Shown piece after piece: positions 1-8,725 of a DNA stretch of 64,000 nt. Source of the DNA: Weissella confusa (GTDB lineage: Bacteria; Bacillota; Bacilli; Lactobacillales; Lactobacillaceae). The stretch spans positions 808,501 to 872,500 of the forward strand of contig CP168942.1 in assembly GCA_041871065.1 (NCBI GenBank). The letters are read 5' to 3'. Within the stretch, counting starts at the first letter, position 1. The number at the start of each line of letters is the position of its first letter. The position numbers were made by a program, and so were the translations under genes. The notes under the pieces were generated by a model that saw nothing but the letters and a program-made list of their open reading frames with translations, had not been told where the DNA came from and searched no databases.

Positions 1-659
1 TCGCTGGTAACAACGTACACATTAAGTTGGCTAAGGTCGTTGAAAAGGTTATCGATCCGATGGTGTTGTCACCAGTTGTTGGATTCGGACTAGCGCTACT
101 AATCATGGTGATTTTGAACAAGATCATCAAGAAGGCTAACTTGAAGGAAACGGATAAGTACTTCCGCACGGCACAAATTTTCACGTCAGCGTCATTGGCG
201 TTGGGACACGGTTTGCAAGACGCCCAAAAGTCAATGGGATTGATGTTTATGGCGGCTGCCCCAGTTGGATTCTTTGGTATTAAGCCAGGGCAAACGGAAA
301 TTCCATTCCAAATTATCTTGATGGCATCTTTGGCCATTTCAGTTGGAACAATGGCCGGTGGACAACGTATCATTCACACGTTGGGAAGCAAGATTACAAT
401 TTTGAGCCCACAAAAGGGATTCGTTGCTGAAGCTGTTTCATCAGCAGTGTTGTTCATCTCTGCTTACTTCGTTCACGCACCAATTTCAACGACGCACACG
501 GTTACGTCAGCAATCGCTGGTACGGGTGCTTCTGACGATATTCGCGCCGTGAAGTGGGGTACGTTGAAGAACATTGTGATGGCTTGGATCATTACAGTGC
601 CATCAGCCGGATTGATTGGTTTCATGTTTGAAGAAATCTTCCGTATGCTATTTATGTAA
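1..659 (+). CDS. pit: Inorganic phosphate transporter (PiT family), 5' truncated
   Basis: C-terminal part of a PiT-family phosphate permease that imports phosphate with a cation across the membrane. The reading frame is open to base 3, so the gene starts outside the window. A TTG at 27 is internal and has no ribosome binding site. The visible 218 residues are mostly hydrophobic helices. The family-type segment GNNVHIKLAK lies at the very start, and the segment rich in small residues and His around HAPISTTHTVTSA (nt 475-515) fits the second signature half of PiT proteins. A terminator follows at once. The 5' part and any partner gene cannot be judged. Confidence 0.9.
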   Translation, partial: AGNNVHIKLAKVVEKVIDPMVLSPVVGFGLALLIMVILNKIIKKANLKETDKYFRTAQIFTSASLALGHGLQDAQKSMGLMFMAAAPVGFFGIKPGQTEIPFQIILMASLAISVGTMAGGQRIIHTLGSKITILSPQKGFVAEAVSSAVLFISAYFVHAPISTTHTVTSAIAGTGASDDIRAVKWGTLKNIVMAWIITVPSAGLIGFMFEEIFRMLFM

Positions 660-671
660 TTAAACATGTAG

Positions 672-706
672 GACGCTACTTGCCAGCAGGCGGGTAGCGT
701 CTTTTT
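672..706 (+). terminator. Rho-independent terminator after pit
   Basis: An 8-bp stem (GACGCTAC at 672-679 with GTAGCGTC at 694-701) is followed by a run of five T. Confidence 0.85.
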
Positions 707-789
707 CATTACCGCCCGAACTTAAGGCAGAAAACCGAAAAACCTGTATAATTAAACTTATATATGCAAAAAAAGAAGGATTGAAAACC

Positions 790-1248
790 ATGGCATTAAA
801 GAAGCAAGAACGCCAAGCGTTGATTTTGGATATTTTGTCACGCGAGGTGATTGATTCACAAGAAGGTTTGATGAACTCGTTACAAGCGGCTGGCATTGAA
901 GTCACGCAAGCAACCGTTTCACGCGACATCAAGGAAATGCGCATTGTTCGTCGCGCTGACGGATCAGGTCGTCCACGTTATCAAGTGATGTCAGATGCGC
1001 CAGTTGTTGATAGTGAACAAGTTCAAAAGGGCTTTGCCGAAACAGCTGTGTCGGTGACGCGCGTTGAATTTATGACGGTCGTGAAGACGACACAAGGTAA
1101 CGGAAACCGTTTGGCAGCTTTGATTGACGCGGCAAACTTGTCAGAAGTCATTGCCACGTTGGCTGGTCACAACACGATTTACGTGACTAGCCCATCTGCA
1201 GAGGACGCTGAGAAGTTAGCACAACGCTTTACAAATTGGATGCAATAA
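790..1248 (+). CDS. argR: ArgR-family arginine-type repressor
   Basis: Transcriptional regulator of arginine metabolism, 152 residues, usual length. The N-terminal winged helix (residues 1-70) contains the ATVSRDIKEM recognition-helix motif. The C-terminal hexamerisation and effector domain (about 85-150) contains the conserved Gly-Asn segment TQGNGNRLAALID. The start at ATG 790 was chosen over TTG 781 because the ribosome binding site AGAAGGA ends at 780, directly against the TTG but 9 nt from the ATG. The motif that is usually G-T-x-A-G-D-D-T reads A-T-L-A-G-H-N-T (residues 122-129), so both effector-binding aspartates are replaced (H127, N128). It may act with a second ArgR paralogue, as in several lactic acid bacteria. 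The PBP gene starts 1 nt after its stop. Confidence 0.93.
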   Translation: MALKKQERQALILDILSREVIDSQEGLMNSLQAAGIEVTQATVSRDIKEMRIVRRADGSGRPRYQVMSDAPVVDSEQVQKGFAETAVSVTRVEFMTVVKTTQGNGNRLAALIDAANLSEVIATLAGHNTIYVTSPSAEDAEKLAQRFTNWMQ

Positions 1249-1249
1249 T

Positions 1250-3358
1250 ATGATGACGCGAATGAAAGCATTTTTCGCGTGGATACGACGCAAGTTTGGA
1301 CCGTTTTGGACACGGTTCCAAATTAATCGTTGGATAGGTGTTTTGATTCTGACGGGTATCTTGGTGATTAGTGTTCTCGGAACCTTTGAAGCTAAGACGA
1401 CCGACGTGTCAGACCTAAAAACGCGCCTGCAATCATCCACCGAAATATACGATGTAAAAGATAATAAGGCGGGCTCAATTGCCGGTCAAAAGGGGACGTA
1501 TGTCTCATTTAATAAGATTTCACCGAATGCTGTGAATGCTGTTTTAGCAACTGAGGATCGTAATTTCTATCATGAACCAGGATTCTCAGTGACGGGTATG
1601 GCCCGTGGTGCATTGACGACAGTTTGGTACCGTATTCGTGGTATCAATGCGTCAGCTGGTGGCTCGACCATTACGCAACAGTTGGTTAAGAATGCGTTCC
1701 TGACGCAAAACCAAACCATCACGCGTAAAATCCGTGAATTGTTCTTAGCGATTCAGGTTGAAAAGGAATACTCAAAGCACGATATCTTGGCGATGTATTT
1801 GAATAATGCATATTTCGGTCAAGGTGTCTGGGGAATTCAAGATGCGTCACTGAAGTATTTCGGGGTTAACGCTTCGGATTTGTCAGTGACACAAGGTGCT
1901 ATGCTGGCGGGGATGTTGCAATCACCGAACGGCTATGACCCATTGAATTATCCAAAGAATGCGTTGAATCGTCGTAATCAAGTTTTGCAAAACTTGGTGA
2001 ATGACAAGAAGTTGAGCCAATCAGAAGCTGATCAATATGCAGCAACTGCCATTGGCGCATCTGATCACAACGTCGATAATTCGAACTATAACTATCCATA
2101 TTTCTTCGACGCGGTTATTGATGAGGCCATTAACAAATATGGCTTAACCGAATCAGAAATTTTGAACGATGGGTATAAGATTTATACGACATTGAATCAA
2201 ACCGACCAACAAAACTTGCAAGCCGATTATGAGACTAGCTGGTTGAACCCAATTGGTGGGGATTCACAGGCTGCGTCAGTCGTTATGGATGCGAAAACTG
2301 GTGGGGTGCGTGCCGTTGTTGGTGGGCGTGGCGAACACGTCTTCCGTGGCTTCAACCGCGCAACGAGCATGTATCGTTCACCTGGTTCAACGATTAAGCC
2401 AATTGTTGATTATGCGCCTTCGCTATCACGTGGTTTCTCATATGATTCTGAATTGAAGAATGAGAAGACAAGTTTTGGAACGAATGGTTATTCACCATCG
2501 AATTATGCGGATTACACCAGTGAAGATGTCCCAATGTATGTCGCACTTGAAAACTCATACAACATTCCAGCTGTTTGGTTGCTTGATCAAATGGGCGTCT
2601 CTGTTGGATATAACGCAGGAATTAAGGCAGGGTTGCCATTGAAGAAGTCTGACAAGAACTTGGCCATGGGAATCGGTGGTCTACAAAAGGGCGTGACGCC
2701 TTTGCAAATGACCCAAGCTTACACAAGTTTTGCCAACGATGGGGTGATGAGTCAAAGTCACTTCATTACGAAGATTGTGGATTCTTCCGGCAAGGTGATT
2801 GTCAAAGCGAAGGAAAAGCAAACACGTCTTTGGTCAAAGAAGGTTGCTGATGAGATGACGTCAATGATGATGGGCGTTTACACGAACGGAACTGGTAAGG
2901 CAGCTGATCCATACGGTTACACAGTGGCTGGAAAGACTGGAACAACCGAGGTAACGGGAAGCGATTCAACGGCAACGAACGCTACGGACTCATGGGCAAT
3001 CGCCTACACACCTGATGTGGTGGTTACAACGTGGACGGGTTACGATTCATCGGCTAACGGTGAATCGATTCCAGTCTCACTTGGTATGACAGCTGGACCG
3101 CTGATGAAGACGACTTTGGAGCAAGTGATTCCAAATACTGATCAAACCGCATTCGGCGTTAAGAGTGTGCGTCAAAAGATGAGCACCGTAACGGGCGATA
3201 GCGGTAAGAGTAGTGGTAGTTCATCATCAAATGGTTTCTCAAACGCCATTGATGGTATTCAATCAGACATCAAGGATGGTGCGAGCCAAGCATGGTCAAA
3301 CGTGAAGGACGGTGCGCATGCGGCATGGTCAGGTATTCAAAGTCTGTTTGGTAATTAG
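1250..3358 (+). CDS. pbp1A: Class A penicillin-binding protein (transglycosylase/transpeptidase)
   Basis: Bifunctional peptidoglycan synthase of 702 residues. It has a short cytoplasmic tail and one membrane anchor (about 28-47). The GT51 glycosyltransferase domain shows the catalytic TEDRNFYHE (E102), GGSTITQQLVKN (138-148) and the QVEKEYSKHDIL segment. The transpeptidase domain shows all three active-site motifs: STIK (S380, K383), SYN (436-438) and KTG (562-564). The C-terminus is a Ser/Gly-rich linker and an Ala/Trp-rich helix. It polymerises lipid II and cross-links glycan strands outside the membrane. It begins 1 nt after argR, so the two may share a transcript. Which of PBP1a, 1b or 2a it is cannot be decided from sequence; the symbol is tentative. 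Confidence 0.93.
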   Translation: MMTRMKAFFAWIRRKFGPFWTRFQINRWIGVLILTGILVISVLGTFEAKTTDVSDLKTRLQSSTEIYDVKDNKAGSIAGQKGTYVSFNKISPNAVNAVLATEDRNFYHEPGFSVTGMARGALTTVWYRIRGINASAGGSTITQQLVKNAFLTQNQTITRKIRELFLAIQVEKEYSKHDILAMYLNNAYFGQGVWGIQDASLKYFGVNASDLSVTQGAMLAGMLQSPNGYDPLNYPKNALNRRNQVLQNLVNDKKLSQSEADQYAATAIGASDHNVDNSNYNYPYFFDAVIDEAINKYGLTESEILNDGYKIYTTLNQTDQQNLQADYETSWLNPIGGDSQAASVVMDAKTGGVRAVVGGRGEHVFRGFNRATSMYRSPGSTIKPIVDYAPSLSRGFSYDSELKNEKTSFGTNGYSPSNYADYTSEDVPMYVALENSYNIPAVWLLDQMGVSVGYNAGIKAGLPLKKSDKNLAMGIGGLQKGVTPLQMTQAYTSFANDGVMSQSHFITKIVDSSGKVIVKAKEKQTRLWSKKVADEMTSMMMGVYTNGTGKAADPYGYTVAGKTGTTEVTGSDSTATNATDSWAIAYTPDVVVTTWTGYDSSANGESIPVSLGMTAGPLMKTTLEQVIPNTDQTAFGVKSVRQKMSTVTGDSGKSSGSSSSNGFSNAIDGIQSDIKDGASQAWSNVKDGAHAAWSGIQSLFGN

Positions 3359-3412
3359 CCCCCAAAGTATGCGATAATGGATATACTAATTTAAAGAAGG
3401 ATATTAATTAAT

Positions 3413-3757
3413 ATGATTAACATTTATGACAACGTAAACGCAGTTGCTGCTGATTTGCGTGAGACGGCACAATACAAGACTTTGCGTGATGCAGTTGAAG
3501 CATTGAACGCCGACGCAGCTGTTAAGGATGTGTTCCAACGCTTCCAAGCTGCCCAAATGCAAATCAATCAAGCCATGCAAGCTGGTCAAGAACCAGAAGC
3601 TGCGCAAGTTGCAGAATGGCAAGAAATTGCTGGTGAGATGGACAAGCACGATGCTTTGAAGAAGATGATGGAAGCTGAGCAAGCTGTTAACCAATTGTTG
3701 ATGGAAATCAACAACATCATCACGAAGCCAATCGCTGAATTGTACGGCCAAGACTAA
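3413..3757 (+). CDS. YlbF/YheA-like UPF0342 family protein
   Basis: Small, entirely helical 114-residue cytosolic protein that matches the YheA/UPF0342 pattern, related to YlbF/YmcA. Alternating Ala, Gln and Glu with heptad-like spacing suggests a helical bundle or coiled coil. The ATG is preceded by AGAAGGA at 3396-3402. It sits immediately before yhaO-yhaN-yhaM, and the same neighbourhood (yheA-yhaO-yhaN-yhaM) is known in other Firmicutes, which supports the assignment. A terminator follows, so it is probably transcribed alone. The biochemical role is unknown. YlbF and YmcA affect RNA turnover in Bacillus, which would fit with the nearby RNase gene yhaM, but that is inference. Confidence 0.85.
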   Translation: MINIYDNVNAVAADLRETAQYKTLRDAVEALNADAAVKDVFQRFQAAQMQINQAMQAGQEPEAAQVAEWQEIAGEMDKHDALKKMMEAEQAVNQLLMEINNIITKPIAELYGQD

Positions 3758-3766
3758 TAGCTATGA

Positions 3767-3799
3767 CAAAGGCGTCGCAAATTTTGCGACGCCTTTTCT
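3767..3799 (+). terminator. Terminator after the YheA-like gene
   Basis: GGCGTCGCAAA and TTTGCGACGCC form a strong stem at about 3771-3793, preceded by A-rich and followed by T-rich sequence, so it could work in both directions. Confidence 0.85.
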
Positions 3800-3806
3800 T
3801 GTGGGC

Positions 3807-3985
3807 AAAAGAAAAGAGCCGAGTAACAAAAAGTTACTCAGCTCAATTCGATAACCAGACTTTTGACATTATCTCCATCGGCTAACGGTCGTACCGTTAT
3901 TTCCTGGATTTAAGAGTAACATTAGCTATCCAGGAAAGCAACCAATGTCTTAGCTGGCTACGATAATCAGTACTGCTTTTTATTA
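3807..3985 (-). ncRNA. Candidate structured small RNA with its own terminator, family not recognised
   Basis: Read on the minus strand, this stretch has RNA-like architecture. A closing stem pairs CCAG/CTGG and GACATT/AATGTC (forward about 3944-3957 with 3856-3873). Inside are a 10-bp hairpin TTTCCTGGAT/ATCCAGGAAA (forward 3929-3938 with 3901-3910) and a hairpin AACGGT-acg-ACCGTT (forward about 3884-3898). It ends in a 12-bp terminator (forward 3816-3844) with a U-rich tail at 3815-3807. One pair of the terminator stem is a G-U wobble only on the minus strand and a C/A mismatch on the plus strand, which argues for minus-strand transcription. The 5' end and promoter are uncertain, and no open reading frame is present. 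Confidence 0.5.
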
Positions 3986-4066
3986 AGAAACAACGTTAGG
4001 TATTTCCTAATATTGACTAATCAGGGATAATAGAACACAAAGACTTTAAGAGGAGTGGTGGACCGC

Positions 4067-5260
4067 ATGAAATTTATTCACGCAGCCGATTTGCACTTGG
4101 GTAATCCGTTTGTGGGGTTGGCCAATGTGCCCGCATGGCTACAAAATAATTTGCAAACGGCCAGTGAAACGGCGTTGGCTCGCTTGGTTGATGACGCCAT
4201 TGCGGAATCAGTGGACTTCGTTTTGTTGGCTGGTGATTTGTTCGATACGACAACACCTGACACACGCGCGCAATTGACGTTGGTGACGGCTTTGCAACGC
4301 TTGGATGAAGCGAACGTTCCAGTCGTGATGGGCTTTGGTAATCATGACTTCGTGCAAGATTGGCATTCCTTACCAGTTTGGCCGGCGAATGTCACAGTTT
4401 TGCCTGCTGACATCACGACAACGCAGTTAACGACAACGAATGGTGAGCAAGTTGCTATCACCGGGTTCTCATACACAACGCGTCATATTACTGAAAATAT
4501 GGCGATTAAGTTCCCGAACAAGCTGCCCGGCGTGGCATTCCACATCGGGATGTACCACGGATCTGTTGGCCAAGATGGCACAGGTGATTATGCGCCGTTC
4601 AGCTTAGGCGATATGCAGGCACATCACTATGACTATTGGGCATTAGGACACATTCACGTACGGCAAACATTGCAAACAGAACCGTTTGTTGGGTATTCAG
4701 GTAGCTTGCAAGGACTTAACCGTAACGAAAGCGGGGCCAAGGGTTACTACTTGGTTGAAAATCAAGGGACGCATTTGGTGCCGGAATTTACGCCAGTCGC
4801 ACCGATTGTGTGGACGGCCCATGACGTAATGTTGACAGGTGATTTAAATACTGCAGTTGCTCAAATTCGTCGTGAACTAGGGACGCCAGAAGAATTTGAA
4901 TTGGTGTCATTAACTGTTAAGACTGATGAGCCACAATTATTATCAATGATTGAAAACGGTCAATTGTTGGCAGCGTTGACGCGTGCATCACAGTCGAATG
5001 ATGCGTTCTATGTGTTTGATGTTCGGCTAGATAGCACGCCACTAAAGGCGACATTGCCAGCAGTAGATCAACATTATTGGGATGAGACGGCTGATACGGT
5101 GTTTGATTTTGAAACATTGCAACGCTTGGGCTTGAAGCAGGTGACTGACGCTTCAATTTTGACGGCATTTTTGTCAGCTGACATGATGGCCGAAATCAAA
5201 GAAGCCGTCGAAACAAAATTACGTGTTGCGGAACAAGGAGGCCAGACGGATGTGGATTAA
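4067..5260 (+). CDS. yhaO: Metallophosphoesterase, DNA repair exonuclease (YhaO, SbcD/Mre11-like)
   Basis: Nuclease subunit of 397 residues, related to SbcD/Mre11. Phosphoesterase metal-binding motifs are seen in order: DLHLG (8-12), AGDLFD, GFGNHDF, YHGSVGQDG and GHIHVRQ. A less conserved C-terminal half follows. ATG 4067 was preferred over GTG 4055 because the ribosome binding site AGGAG (4051-4055) overlaps the GTG and is 11 nt from the ATG. The stop overlaps the start of yhaN by 11 nt, so the two are probably co-translated and act as one complex with the SbcC-like YhaN in DNA end processing. The partner assignment rests on gene order and family knowledge. Confidence 0.92.
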   Translation: MKFIHAADLHLGNPFVGLANVPAWLQNNLQTASETALARLVDDAIAESVDFVLLAGDLFDTTTPDTRAQLTLVTALQRLDEANVPVVMGFGNHDFVQDWHSLPVWPANVTVLPADITTTQLTTTNGEQVAITGFSYTTRHITENMAIKFPNKLPGVAFHIGMYHGSVGQDGTGDYAPFSLGDMQAHHYDYWALGHIHVRQTLQTEPFVGYSGSLQGLNRNESGAKGYYLVENQGTHLVPEFTPVAPIVWTAHDVMLTGDLNTAVAQIRRELGTPEEFELVSLTVKTDEPQLLSMIENGQLLAALTRASQSNDAFYVFDVRLDSTPLKATLPAVDQHYWDETADTVFDFETLQRLGLKQVTDASILTAFLSADMMAEIKEAVETKLRVAEQGGQTDVD

Positions 5261-7577
5261 AAATGCAACCATTGTCGGATTTGGTCAATGGCAGCAACAA
5301 CGGTTTGATTTCGTGGATGGCTTACAAGTTATTCAAGGACTGAATGAAGCGGGTAAGACGACGTTGCATCAATTCTTGTTGGGGATGTTGTTCGGCTTTC
5401 CACAAGCTAAAGGACGCAAGGTCAATACTTACGAACCGCTTGAGCAAGGGCCTTACGGTGGTCATCTGCAGTTTGAAGTAGATGGCACAACGTATGAACT
5501 AACCCGTTTGGGACGTACACAAACCACGACGCGCTTGGTAGCGATTGACACGCAACAAGAATTTGCGGACCCAGAGGGGATGTTATCGGAGCTGTTGGGA
5601 CCAGTTGATCGTGACTTGTACCAAGCGGTGTTCAGTTTCGATCAGGATGCGCTGACGCAAATCTTTGCGCTACGTCCTGATGAATTTGCGGAACACTTGC
5701 GCTTGCTGGCAACGCCGGGGTCGGAGCAATGGTTAGCAATTGCAAATCAATGGGAGCAAGAGGCGGTGAGCCGATTTGGTGTCACGAAAACAGCTCGTCG
5801 CCCGATTAACGAAGCGCTACAAACATTGCAGACAGCGCAAGATAACTTACAAACAGCTATTGCAGCGCGACCATCTTTGCGTGCTTTGTCTGAACAACAG
5901 CAGGCTGCGCAAGCCCGGTTGGCCACGCTAACTGAACGCCAACGCAATCTATCAACCGATTTGTCATCACAGGCTAAGCAACAACAACTGGTACCAATTT
6001 ACCAACGTTGGCAACAGCTCACGGCGCAACTTGCAGATGCACCGGAGCCGATTGATACTCGCTTAGCTGATGAGGCCGAGCAGGTGCAACAACAATTGCT
6101 GGCGCTAGAAACAGTATCAGTTGAAGCAACTGTTTCTGATGAACAATTAGATGATGCGACCCAAGCGGTTAATGCGTTGGATCAATTGAATCAACAACAA
6201 CGTGAAGCTGCCCGTCGCCAAGCTGACATTCAAAACCAAACGAGTTTGTTGTTAGCAAAGTACCGTTGGCAAGTCTTTCCACCAGAACTCACGCCATTCC
6301 AAGTCAACCAATTACAAGGTGGCCCACAAATTGCCGTATCTGGGCAATATCAGCGCGCCGGTATTGGTGCAATTGCGTTTGGAATCGTTGCCGGGCTAGG
6401 CTTGATTCTTGGCCACCAAGTTTTGCCGGGAATCTTGGCGATTATTCTATTGGGTGCCATCGGGGCATTCCTATTCTTCAAGTTGCCTAAGCGCGTAACC
6501 GCATCGACTGATTTACCAGCCGAATATGGTGATATGACACCAGAAATGGTGTTGAATGCCCAGCCTGACGTCCGTTTGGGTCACCAAATGGCTCAGCAAT
6601 TAGCTGATTTGATGGCTGCGCAACAGGCGATGATGCCACAACACAAGGCTTTGGAAGAAAAGCTCGCTTGGTTGGGATATCAATTGTCTGAAAGCGATTA
6701 TCGTCAAAAGTTGGCTGAGTTACGGGCGAATAACCGCACGGCCGACCAGCAAGTGGTGCAAAAGGCGAAACTTCAACAACGTTTGAATGAGCTACTGCAA
6801 GTTTTGGGCGTCACATCAGTTGGCGAACTGTTGCAACAACGCGAACTGGCAACACGCACGCAAGCCATGATGCAAGAAGCTGATTTGTTGCGTGAACAAC
6901 TTGGGGATGCTGATTTGAATGCTTTGGCCACTGCCAGTGAGACGGTTGATGATACTGATCCATCGGCAGTGACGTTACGTTTGCAAGAAGAAGTGAATGA
7001 GGTGCAACAAACGTTGGCCCGTTTGGAAGCTCAACAACAACGTTTGATGACGGATACGTCAATTGAAACGCAACAACAGCAAATTGCGGACCAAACGGCG
7101 GCTATCACAGCTGATTTGAAGTCGTATTTCGTGAACCGTTTGGCTAACGAATGGGTTGCTAAAACGTTGGATGCCGCCATCGGTGATCGATTCCCACAAT
7201 TGATTCACTATGCCGGCGATTTGTTGCAACGCTTAACGCAAGGAAACTATACGCAAATTTCACAAACAAAGACTTTAATTAAAGTAATGCGTCATGATGG
7301 TGCAATCTTTAATGTCAGTCAGTTATCGAAGGGTGCAGCGGAACAAGTTTATGTTGCTTTGCGCTTAGCATTCGTGCAAGCAGTCAAGGAAAGCATTCAG
7401 TTGCCACTGTTAATTGATGATGCGTTTGTTGATTTCGATCGTGAACGACGCCAAGCCATGATTGATATGTTGCAAGAAATGGCAGGCAACCAACAACAAG
7501 TCTTGTACTTCACGGCACACCAAGTCGCTGCGAACCATGTGTTGGATTTGAATGAACTAAAGGGGGCTTCGAAATGA
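5250..7577 (+). CDS. yhaN: SbcC/Rad50-like ATPase with central membrane segments (YhaN)
   Basis: ABC-type ATPase of 775 residues. The N-terminal Walker A is GLNEAGKTT (about 30-38). Long Gln/Ala/Leu-rich coiled coils flank a hydrophobic hairpin (about 369-412) that would cross the membrane twice, a known YhaN trait not found in SbcC. The C-terminal part has the ABC signature LSKGAAEQ (about 691-698), Walker B PLLIDDAF (about 720-727) and TAHQ. ATG 5250 is chosen because AAGGAG (5235-5240) precedes it by 9 nt; an upstream TTG lacks a site. It overlaps yhaO by 11 nt and yhaM by 4 nt (ATGA). It probably forms a nuclease/ATPase complex with YhaO. Confidence 0.92.
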   Translation: MWIKNATIVGFGQWQQQRFDFVDGLQVIQGLNEAGKTTLHQFLLGMLFGFPQAKGRKVNTYEPLEQGPYGGHLQFEVDGTTYELTRLGRTQTTTRLVAIDTQQEFADPEGMLSELLGPVDRDLYQAVFSFDQDALTQIFALRPDEFAEHLRLLATPGSEQWLAIANQWEQEAVSRFGVTKTARRPINEALQTLQTAQDNLQTAIAARPSLRALSEQQQAAQARLATLTERQRNLSTDLSSQAKQQQLVPIYQRWQQLTAQLADAPEPIDTRLADEAEQVQQQLLALETVSVEATVSDEQLDDATQAVNALDQLNQQQREAARRQADIQNQTSLLLAKYRWQVFPPELTPFQVNQLQGGPQIAVSGQYQRAGIGAIAFGIVAGLGLILGHQVLPGILAIILLGAIGAFLFFKLPKRVTASTDLPAEYGDMTPEMVLNAQPDVRLGHQMAQQLADLMAAQQAMMPQHKALEEKLAWLGYQLSESDYRQKLAELRANNRTADQQVVQKAKLQQRLNELLQVLGVTSVGELLQQRELATRTQAMMQEADLLREQLGDADLNALATASETVDDTDPSAVTLRLQEEVNEVQQTLARLEAQQQRLMTDTSIETQQQQIADQTAAITADLKSYFVNRLANEWVAKTLDAAIGDRFPQLIHYAGDLLQRLTQGNYTQISQTKTLIKVMRHDGAIFNVSQLSKGAAEQVYVALRLAFVQAVKESIQLPLLIDDAFVDFDRERRQAMIDMLQEMAGNQQQVLYFTAHQVAANHVLDLNELKGASK

Positions 7578-8524
7578 CAGAAGCAAAACAACTAAAAGAA
7601 TATCAAGTTGATGAACGCATGGAGATTTACGTCTTGTTGAAGGAAGTTGATCCGCGTGTAACGCAACAAGGCAAGCGATACTTGGCAGTTTCGGTTGCGG
7701 ACCGTTCAATGGAAATCCGCGGCATGAAGTGGGATGCAACACAAGAAGAAGCGAACACATTGAAGAATGGCATGGTCGTCTTTATGACAGCAGTTCGCCA
7801 AGTTTATCAAGACAAGCCTCAATTAAAGGTCTTGTCATTGCGCCCAACGCATGCTGGTGAACCACAAGATCCGGCTGACTTTATGAGTGCGGCCCCAATG
7901 AAGGCCTCTGAAATGGAAGAAGAAGTCTCAGCGATTTTGTTCCAAATCACGAATGCCACTTGGCAACGTATCGTGCGTCACTTGATTGCCAAGTACCACG
8001 ACCAGTTCTACAAGTATCCAGCAGCTAAGAGTAATCACCACGCATTTGCGGGGGGCTTGGGTTTCCACACACTTTCAATTGTGCACTTGGCGCAAGCGGT
8101 GGTGAAGCAATATCCTGGCTTGGATGCTAGTTTGCTGTACGCTGGTGCTTTGCTCCACGATTTGGGTAAGGTCATCGAATTAACGGGGCCAATCGCCACG
8201 CAATATACGACGGCCGGAAACCTGATTGGACATATCGTCTTGATCGATGAGCAAATTGTCTTAGCTGCCAATGAAATGAACATGGATTTATACAGCGAAG
8301 AAATGTTGTTGTTGCGTCACACCGTTTTGGCGCACCATGGCTTGATGGAGTACGGTTCACCAGTTCGCCCAGTCGTTAAGGAAGCAAACATTTTGCACCA
8401 ACTGGATGAATTGGATGCCAATATCCAAAGTTTTGATAATGCATTGGCTGAAACCGAACCAGGTGAGTTTTCACAACGTCAATGGGCGTTGGATAACCGC
8501 GCGATTTACAAGCCAACAAAATAA
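7574..8524 (+). CDS. yhaM: 3'-5' exoribonuclease YhaM (OB fold + HD domain)
   Basis: 316 residues, the standard length of YhaM/CBF1 proteins. An N-terminal OB-fold nucleic-acid-binding region (about 10-95) is followed by an HD metal-dependent hydrolase domain. In that domain the HAFAGGLGFHTLS segment supplies one histidine, LLHDLGK (about 194-200) the HD pair, and HTVLAHHG further histidines. It degrades RNA, and DNA in some species, from the 3' end. Its start ATGA overlaps the yhaN stop, so the three genes form one translationally coupled operon. Confidence 0.93.
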   Translation: MTEAKQLKEYQVDERMEIYVLLKEVDPRVTQQGKRYLAVSVADRSMEIRGMKWDATQEEANTLKNGMVVFMTAVRQVYQDKPQLKVLSLRPTHAGEPQDPADFMSAAPMKASEMEEEVSAILFQITNATWQRIVRHLIAKYHDQFYKYPAAKSNHHAFAGGLGFHTLSIVHLAQAVVKQYPGLDASLLYAGALLHDLGKVIELTGPIATQYTTAGNLIGHIVLIDEQIVLAANEMNMDLYSEEMLLLRHTVLAHHGLMEYGSPVRPVVKEANILHQLDELDANIQSFDNALAETEPGEFSQRQWALDNRAIYKPTK

Positions 8525-8540
8525 ACTAAATAGTATGTAT

Positions 8541-8588
8541 AAAGAATGTATGAAGCATAATTGTGACGCTTTTTACATTCTTTTTTTT
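8541..8588 (+). terminator. Terminator after yhaM
   Basis: AGAATGTA (8543-8550) pairs with TACATTCT (8574-8581), with an inner AAGC/GCTT extension, followed by a run of eight T. Confidence 0.85.
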
Positions 8589-8632
8589 AGTAGAATGTAC
8601 CAGTACAGGGATAATGAGAAAAACATTTTCGC

Positions 8633-8646
8633 CGAAAACGTTTGCA
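8633..8646 (+). promoter_or_regulatory. cre-like site (CcpA) overlapping the gluconate promoter
   Basis: CGAAAACGTTTGCA matches the catabolite-responsive consensus TGnAAnCGnTnnCA in all but the first base. It overlaps the -35 box of the predicted gntK promoter, so CcpA binding would block transcription when preferred sugars are present. Functional assignment is inference. Confidence 0.65.
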
Positions 8647-8670
8647 TTGTGAAAGGTTTTTACATAAAAT
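8642..8670 (+). promoter_or_regulatory. Predicted sigma-A promoter of gntK
   Basis: TTGCAT (8642-8647), a 17-nt spacer and TAAAAT (8665-8670). It lies between the yhaM terminator and gntK, giving a leader of about 50 nt. Confidence 0.6.
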
Positions 8671-8683
8671 AGTAAAGTACTAT
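8669..8683 (+). promoter_or_regulatory. Perfect 15-bp palindrome at the gntK start point, candidate repressor operator
   Basis: ATAGTA-AAG-TACTAT sits just downstream of the predicted -10 box, where a GntR-type repressor would block initiation. No gntR gene is in the window, so the binding protein is unknown. Confidence 0.5.
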
Positions 8684-8725
8684 TCAGAAGTAATTAAGAT
8701 TAGTGAAGATTTGAGAGGTCTTACA

